A stretch of 10,931 nucleotides of DNA. It comes from Bacteroidia bacterium (GTDB lineage Bacteria > Bacteroidota > Bacteroidia > Bacteroidales > Azobacteroidaceae). The stretch lies in the NCBI GenBank assembly GCA_025996865.1, contig BNTV01000146.1, positions 1 to 10,931 on the forward strand. Reading direction: 5' to 3'. The translations under genes and the position numbers were made by a program. Shown here piece after piece: positions 6,844 through 10,931 of the stretch. The notes under the pieces are model-generated. The model saw only the letters and a list, made by a program, of their open reading frames with translations. It ran no database searches and was not told the DNA's origin. Position 1 is the stretch's first letter. Every line of letters starts with the position of its first letter.

Positions 6844-8055
6844 TTATTCCGATTTGTGAAATACAATAAAAAGCAGCAAAACAATAAAAGAAAATCCGGA
6901 AGTCGCACCAAATATCACAGGCCAGTTATAGACAGCAATGCCGGCCGAATCAATCGTTTTGTTGGCGCTGATAAGATTACTGCAAATAAAATTGCCTGCC
7001 AGCAGGCCGACGCCCCACAGCAAAAAAGCAAGCAAACCTTGTGCTTGTGCACGCAACGAATCAGGCGCTTTTTTATCGGTGTAAATTTGTCCGGTAACGA
7101 AAAACAAACCAAAAATCACGCCATGAAAGAGAATCCCGACAATATAAAATGCCGGCGTATCGGAAACGCTTCCCCACCAGAAAGACAGGTAACGGGCAAG
7201 CATGGCGGCCAGTCCGAAAATCATCGCTTTCTTGATCCCGAAACGGGTAATTACAATGGTTGTGATGAACAAAAAGAACAATTCACCTGCCTGCCCCCAA
7301 TTCAGCGTAATCGTAATGTATTCGAAATGACGGTCTTGTAGAAATTCCGCTCCGAAAGTATAGTAAAGCGAATAAGCCAACACAGCAGCAAATGCACAAA
7401 GTGTGAAAATCAGGAAATTGCGGTCGCGAAACAGTGTAAAAGCTTTCAAACCCAATAAATCAGCAATGGAAATTTTGTCTTTTTTCCCACCCGGAGGAGT
7501 GTCCGGAAGCGTAAGGTTCGCAATAGAAGCAATGAAAGCGACTCCGCTTCCGCAAAGGAAAGGAATTGTGCCTCCGTCAAAAACTTTCACGTGAAAAACC
7601 TTGATAAATACCAGGCTGAACAAACCGGAGGCAACCCATCCGAGCGTCCCGAACAAGCGAATTCTTGGGAAATGCTCCGGTTGAACATGCTTCAATACGA
7701 TGGTGCCTGTCAGGCTCCACGTGGGCATATAGACGAGCATAATCAAAAATACGCAAATCATAGTCGTTAGGACATCATGCGCCAATCCCACATAAGCCAG
7801 CAGAATAGCTACTATAAAATTGGAAAGCGACAATACTTTTTGCGCCGGAAAATAACGGTCGGCGAAAGCGCCCATGATGGATGAAGCCATAAAGCCAATG
7901 GCCATCGAACTCATTACCAAGGCTTTCAAGTTGCCGGAAATACCTGCATTGGTCAGATAAACGATGAAAGGTACCCACCAGACAGCTAACAGCAGATACT
8001 GCATAAACATCATTATACACAAGGAAACTTGCGTTTTTAATTTTGGGTTGCTCAT
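6844..8055 (-). CDS. Nucleoside permease, MFS nucleoside:H+ symporter (NupG-like) family
   Basis: The 403-residue product is strongly hydrophobic with about 12 membrane segments in two halves, joined by a charged loop at about residues 183-210 (PDTPPGGKKDK). The loop after the second segment carries GAFADR (62-67), the MFS motif-A position. RIRLFGTLGWVASG (131-144) is characteristic of NupG/XapB-type nucleoside:H+ symporters. The likely role is proton-driven nucleoside uptake across the inner membrane; the exact substrate cannot be read from sequence. It begins 2 nt after the stop of the upstream XRE gene, so the two are probably co-transcribed and translationally coupled. No nucleoside hydrolase, kinase or phosphorylase gene is adjacent in this window. 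Confidence 0.88.
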   Translation of the reverse strand: MSNPKLKTQVSLCIMMFMQYLLLAVWWVPFIVYLTNAGISGNLKALVMSSMAIGFMASSIMGAFADRYFPAQKVLSLSNFIVAILLAYVGLAHDVLTTMICVFLIMLVYMPTWSLTGTIVLKHVQPEHFPRIRLFGTLGWVASGLFSLVFIKVFHVKVFDGGTIPFLCGSGVAFIASIANLTLPDTPPGGKKDKISIADLLGLKAFTLFRDRNFLIFTLCAFAAVLAYSLYYTFGAEFLQDRHFEYITITLNWGQAGELFFLFITTIVITRFGIKKAMIFGLAAMLARYLSFWWGSVSDTPAFYIVGILFHGVIFGLFFVTGQIYTDKKAPDSLRAQAQGLLAFLLWGVGLLAGNFICSNLISANKTIDSAGIAVYNWPVIFGATSGFSFIVLLLFIVFHKSE

Positions 8056-8057
8056 TT

Positions 8058-8372
8058 TTAGTAAACCGGTTTTACAATCTCAACCCGCAAGCCCAAAGCC
8101 TCCATAATCCGGTAAAACGTTCCGACTCCCGGCTCAATAGTACCGTTTTCTACCCTGGAAATATAGGATTTATTCACGCCAATACGTTGAGCAATCTCAT
8201 TTTGCGATACTTTTTCGTTTTTACGGGCATCGTGGATTACCTGTCCCATGCAATAGGTGTATGCTTCCCTTCTGAATGCTTCGCGTTCGGGAGTTCCTTC
8301 TTTGCCGTATTTGGCATCCATTATATCATCAATGCTTGTCAATTGATTTTCGTTTGTGTTCATAATATTCAT
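8058..8372 (-). CDS. XRE-family HTH regulator, HigA-antitoxin-like, without an adjacent toxin
   Basis: This 104-residue protein has an XRE helix-turn-helix at about residues 44-96, with recognition region VSQNEIAQRIGVNKSYISRVENG split over residues 55-64 and 65-77. The N-terminal part (DDIMDAKYGKEGTPEREAFR, about 15-34) is the extension seen in HigA-type antitoxins of Bacteroidota type II systems. Those normally sit next to a RelE/HigB toxin gene; upstream here is only a hairpin and tRNA-Gln, and downstream is the permease. It therefore looks like a stand-alone regulator. ATG at 8372 gives this length; a second ATG three codons in (8363) may be the true start, because the only promoter-like box leaves just about 4 nt before the first. 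Autoregulation and control of the permease are inferred. Confidence 0.85.
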   Translation of the reverse strand: MNIMNTNENQLTSIDDIMDAKYGKEGTPEREAFRREAYTYCMGQVIHDARKNEKVSQNEIAQRIGVNKSYISRVENGTIEPGVGTFYRIMEALGLRVEIVKPVY

Positions 8373-8382
8373 CTTTGATTCT

Positions 8383-8414
8383 TAAAGTTATAAATAACCC
8401 CCAATGAAGCGAAA
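8383..8414 (-). promoter_or_regulatory. Weak promoter candidate for the XRE-permease operon
   Basis: Read leftward, TTTC at 8411-8414 is followed after 20 bp by TAACTTTA at 8383-8390, which matches 7 of 8 bases of the -7 consensus. The predicted start near 8376 would leave a nearly leaderless message for the first ATG and about 13 nt for the second. The -33 part would fall in the loop of the 12-bp inverted repeat. Confidence 0.3.
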
Positions 8415-8429
8415 GCGATTGGGGGTTAT
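8394..8429 (-). terminator. Strong hairpin after tRNA-Gln: perfect 12-bp inverted repeat
   Basis: ATAACCCCCAAT (8394-8405) and ATTGGGGGTTAT (8418-8429) are perfectly complementary. On the plus strand the 12-nt middle contains GC-GAAA-GC, which can add a 2-bp stem with a GAAA tetraloop. On the leftward transcript it lies 15 nt beyond the tRNA 3' end and is followed by an A/T-rich run (TTATAACTTTAAG), so termination of the tRNA transcript is the likely role. It also sits just upstream of the XRE gene and could be an operator. Confidence 0.65.
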
Positions 8430-8444
8430 AGCAAAGATTTTTCG

Positions 8445-8515
8445 TTGCCTTGCTAGGATTCGAACCCAGACAAGCGGAACCAGAATCCGATGTGCTACCG
8501 TTACACCACAAGGCA
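8445..8515 (-). tRNA. tRNA-Gln (anticodon CUG)
   Basis: The 71-nt sequence folds as a cloverleaf. It has a 7-bp acceptor stem (TGCCTTG with CAAGGCA), a 3-bp D stem (GTG/CAC) around a GG-containing D loop, and an anticodon loop UUCUGGU with anticodon CUG reading CAG. The variable region is 4 nt, and the T arm is CTGGG-TTCGAAT-CCTAG with one G-U pair. CCA is not encoded, so it would be added after transcription. The first pair of the anticodon stem (27-43) appears as a U-C mismatch, leaving four good pairs. The gene is divergent from glnS, the synthetase for this tRNA. Confidence 0.95.
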
Positions 8516-8529
8516 TTATTTTTCGGGCA

Positions 8530-8559
8530 CAAAGTTATAAAATTTAACTGAATTACAAA
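8530..8559 (-). promoter_or_regulatory. Promoter of tRNA-Gln
   Basis: Read leftward, TTTG (8556-8559) is followed after 18 bp by TAACTTTG (8530-8537), a full match to TAnnTTTG. Transcription would start near 8523, a few bases before the tRNA 5' end at 8515. The spacer is one base short of the usual range. Confidence 0.6.
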
Positions 8560-8569
8560 AAAAAATGCG

Positions 8570-8577
8570 TATTTTTG
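8570..8577 (+). promoter_or_regulatory. -7 box of the glnS promoter
   Basis: TATTTTTG fully matches TAnnTTTG and lies 24 nt before the glnS ATG, giving a leader of about 18 nt. No TTTG is found at the right distance upstream, so the -33 part is weak. Its upstream half would overlap the divergent tRNA-Gln promoter. Confidence 0.5.
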
Positions 8578-8601
8578 CACCCTGATAAAATGCGATAGAT
8601 T

Positions 8602-10317
8602 ATGAGTGAAGAAAATATTGTTCCGGAAGAGGGTAAAAAAAGCCTGAATTTTATAGAAGCAGTAGTAGAAAAGGATTTGGCTGAGGGGATGAATGATGGC
8701 AGAGTGCAAACCCGTTTTCCGCCCGAACCCAATGGCTATTTACATATAGGTCACGCCAAAGCGATCTGTTTGGATTTTGGCATTGCCCGAGAATATGGCG
8801 GCGTCTGTAACCTGCGTTTCGACGACACCAATCCGATTAAAGAAGATACGGAATATGTCGATGCCATTATGGACGATATTCAATGGTTGGGATACAAATG
8901 GGGAAATGTTTATTACGCTTCCGATTATTTCCAACACTTGTGGGATTACGCTACCGACTTGATTAAAGCGGGCAAAGCCTATATCGACGAACAAACTTCC
9001 GAACAAATCGCCCAACAAAAGGGAACGCCTACTCAAGCCGGCGTCCACAGTCCCTTCCGCGACCGGCCGGTCGAAGAAAACCTCGAATTATTCAACAAAA
9101 TGAATACTGGCGAAATCGCCGAAGGTCAAATGGTGCTGAGAGCCAAAATAGACATGGCCAATTCGAATATGCACTTTCGCGACCCGATTATATACCGCGT
9201 GATTTATACGCCGCATCACCGGACGGGCAACACCTGGAAAGCCTATCCCATGTACGATTTTGCACATGGTCAATCTGACTATTTTGAGGGAGTTACCCAT
9301 TCTCTCTGTACCTTGGAGTTTGAAGTGCACCGTCCTTTATACGATTGGTTTATCGACGAATTGAAACACTTCCGGCCCGAAGACGGAACGTATCGCCCGC
9401 ACCAATACGAATTCAACCGTTTAAATTTGACCTATACCGTCATGAGCAAACGGAAACTGCTGCAATTGGTCAAGGAAAATCTGGTTTCCGGTTGGGACGA
9501 TCCGCGCATGCCGACTATTTGCGGTTTCCGCCGCCGCGGCTACACACCGGAATCAATTCATAAATTCATAGACAGAATCGGTTATACGAAATGCGACGGC
9601 ATCATTGATCATGCCTTGTTGGAACATTCGATTCGCGAAGATCTGAATGCCAAAGCCAAACGGGTATCAGCCGTTTTGGATCCTGTGAAATTAGTCATTA
9701 CAAATTATCCCGAAGGAAAAACGGAAATGATGGAAGCCGTCAACAATCCCGAAGATGAGTCGGCAGGCGTTCATGAAATTGCTTTTTCGAGAGAATTATA
9801 TATTGAAAGAGAAGACTTTATGGAAGATGCGCCGAAGAAATTCTTCCGCATGACACCGGGTCGGGAAGTCCGGCTGAAAAACGCCTATATCGTTAAATGC
9901 ACCGGCGTTAAAAAAGACGAAGCAGGAAATATAAGCGAAATTTATGCGGAATATGATCCGCTCACCAAAAGCGGAATGCCTGAAAGCAATCGCAAAGTGA
10001 AAGGAACTTTGCACTGGGTTTCGGTAGCGCATTGCCTCACGGCGGAAGTTCGTCTGTACGACCGTTTGTTCAGTGTGGAAAATCCGAGCGAAGAAAAAGA
10101 CCTCGATTTCAGGAATTTGTTGAACCCCGATTCATTGAAAATATTGACCGCTTGCAAGATAGAAAAAGAGCTGGAAAACGCCCAACCTTTGGAGAATTTC
10201 CAATTCCAACGCATCGGTTATTTCAATGTGGACCCGGATTCCAAACCCGAAAAGCTGATTTTTAATCGTACCGTTTCCTTAAAGGATTCGTGGAATAAAA
10301 TAAAAGACAAAGACTAA
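8602..10317 (+). CDS. glnS: Glutaminyl-tRNA synthetase
   Basis: GlnRS joins glutamine to tRNA-Gln in the cytoplasm using ATP. The 571-residue protein is a class I synthetase. It shows PPEPNGYLHIGHAKA with the HIGH motif at residues 48-51, LRFDDTNP (71-78), the tRNA/active-site segment YDFAHGQSDYFEGVTHSLCT (218-237), and the KMSKS-equivalent VMSKR at 280-284. RRRGYTPESI leads into the C-terminal β-barrel anticodon-binding region (about 340-560), with GTLHWVSVAHC and VEVRLYD-like elements. HSLCTLEFEVHRPLYDW is characteristic of GlnRS rather than GluRS. The start ATG lies a short distance after a -7 box and gives the usual short N-terminal lead. The next gene begins on the base after its stop, and the cognate tRNA-Gln is divergent upstream. 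Confidence 0.97.
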   Translation: MSEENIVPEEGKKSLNFIEAVVEKDLAEGMNDGRVQTRFPPEPNGYLHIGHAKAICLDFGIAREYGGVCNLRFDDTNPIKEDTEYVDAIMDDIQWLGYKWGNVYYASDYFQHLWDYATDLIKAGKAYIDEQTSEQIAQQKGTPTQAGVHSPFRDRPVEENLELFNKMNTGEIAEGQMVLRAKIDMANSNMHFRDPIIYRVIYTPHHRTGNTWKAYPMYDFAHGQSDYFEGVTHSLCTLEFEVHRPLYDWFIDELKHFRPEDGTYRPHQYEFNRLNLTYTVMSKRKLLQLVKENLVSGWDDPRMPTICGFRRRGYTPESIHKFIDRIGYTKCDGIIDHALLEHSIREDLNAKAKRVSAVLDPVKLVITNYPEGKTEMMEAVNNPEDESAGVHEIAFSRELYIEREDFMEDAPKKFFRMTPGREVRLKNAYIVKCTGVKKDEAGNISEIYAEYDPLTKSGMPESNRKVKGTLHWVSVAHCLTAEVRLYDRLFSVENPSEEKDLDFRNLLNPDSLKILTACKIEKELENAQPLENFQFQRIGYFNVDPDSKPEKLIFNRTVSLKDSWNKIKDKD

Positions 10318-10931
10318 ATGTTAGATTACGATAACATATACAATAATTTTTACGAAGACGAGGAAGAATCGCATCCCGATTTTTTTCTCGAATGGGATAA
10401 TGCCGTCCGTGTGGGTAAATCACCCGGTTATTACGAACCGGAAGAACTGACGGAAATTATCGAAATTTATTTGTCCGAAAATGACCATAAAAAAGCAAAG
10501 CAAGCCATCGAACATGCCTTGAAACTTTACGTGTCCGACGAAGATTTGCTTTACGAAATCTTTCTGTTACTGTATGATTATGAACAGTGGAACGATTTGC
10601 TTGCCTTGTGCGAACGCTACAAAGAAACAGCCGACGTCTGGGGCGACGGATACAAATTGACCGCTATACTTCATTTGGGAATGGAAGAAGAAGCGTTTCA
10701 TTTTTTCAGTACATTGAAAGACAAATATGCCGGAGATGACGAAGCCTTGAACATTATTTACCAAGCCATGGGCGAAGCCTTGTTAGAAATGGATCTTTTC
10801 GAATCGTCTATTGAAGTCATCAATGAAGCAATTGAAATAATGGGCGAAAACATTGATTATTACTGGTTGCAACTGCAATCTTTCGCCTCTTTGGACGAAA
10901 AAGAAGATGTGTTCAAAATAGCAGAAAAAAT
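10318..10931 (+). CDS. Tetratricopeptide-repeat-like protein, cut by the right edge
   Basis: The frame starts with ATG on the base directly after the glnS TAA and stays open for 204 codons to the window end. The N-terminus is very acidic (MLDYDNIYNNFYEDEEESHP). From about residue 40 the chain is a run of paired amphipathic helices: PEELTEIIEIYLSENDHKKA, KQAIEHALKLYVSDEDLLYE, WNDLLALCERYKETADVWGD, ALNIIYQAMGEALLEMDLFE and SSIEVINEAIEIMGENIDYY. The spacing and A/L/G pattern fit TPR or TPR-like repeats, generally protein-binding scaffolds. There is no signal peptide, so it is probably cytoplasmic. Zero spacing to glnS means co-transcription and probable translational coupling. Specific partners are unknown. 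Confidence 0.8.
   Translation, partial: MLDYDNIYNNFYEDEEESHPDFFLEWDNAVRVGKSPGYYEPEELTEIIEIYLSENDHKKAKQAIEHALKLYVSDEDLLYEIFLLLYDYEQWNDLLALCERYKETADVWGDGYKLTAILHLGMEEEAFHFFSTLKDKYAGDDEALNIIYQAMGEALLEMDLFESSIEVINEAIEIMGENIDYYWLQLQSFASLDEKEDVFKIAEK

Noticed and set aside
6856..7341. Rightward 161-codon frame opposite the permease
   Set aside because: It is highly basic and low in hydrophobic order, as expected from the antisense of a membrane protein, and the permease on the other strand is convincing.
8329..8709. Leftward reading frame of 126 codons across the tRNA-Gln region
   Set aside because: It runs through the tRNA, its terminator and the glnS start, and its residues show no protein-family likeness; the tRNA explains the sequence.

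Overview
The window reads as chromosomal DNA from a member of the Bacteroidota, most likely the order Bacteroidales. The evidence is family content (a GLPGLI protein, a carboxypeptidase-regulatory-domain outer-membrane receptor, small outer-membrane barrels ending in Lys-Phe or Lys-Tyr, a GlnRS-type glutaminyl-tRNA synthetase), AT-rich intergenic DNA, weak Shine-Dalgarno sequences, and several matches to the Bacteroidota promoter pattern (TTTG at -33, TAnnTTTG at -7). Genus cannot be told from the sequence.

Layout, left to right. Bases 3-130 hold a broken piece of an IS1595-type transposase. Bases 204-508 are non-coding and end in a good promoter candidate (406-437). A three-part rightward cluster follows: a 26-residue signal-peptide-like ORF (509-589), a secreted GLPGLI protein (632-1486), and an 871-residue TonB-dependent-receptor-like barrel (1483-4098) that overlaps it by 4 bp. 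Hairpins close this cluster at 4136-4177.

proA (4380-5624) runs leftward, alone, with its own terminator. Its promoter region lies back to back with that of a small outer-membrane barrel gene (5740-6315). Facing that gene are two leftward reading-frame remnants (6316-6801), one resembling the end of a BTAD/SARP-like regulator. Next is a leftward operon of an antitoxin-like XRE regulator (8058-8372) and a NupG-type nucleoside permease (6844-8055), 2 nt apart.

A perfect 12-bp inverted repeat separates this operon from a leftward tRNA-Gln(CUG) gene. That tRNA is divergent from glnS, the enzyme expected to charge it. A tetratricopeptide-like gene starts on the base after the glnS stop codon and runs off the right edge.

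Functionally the window mixes housekeeping (proline synthesis, glutamine charging, nucleoside uptake) with envelope genes of unknown substrate. No CRISPR array, phage or complete mobile element was seen. The items most worth a second look are the peptide/GLPGLI/receptor cluster, the orphan antitoxin-like regulator tied to a transporter, and the divergent tRNA-Gln/glnS arrangement.
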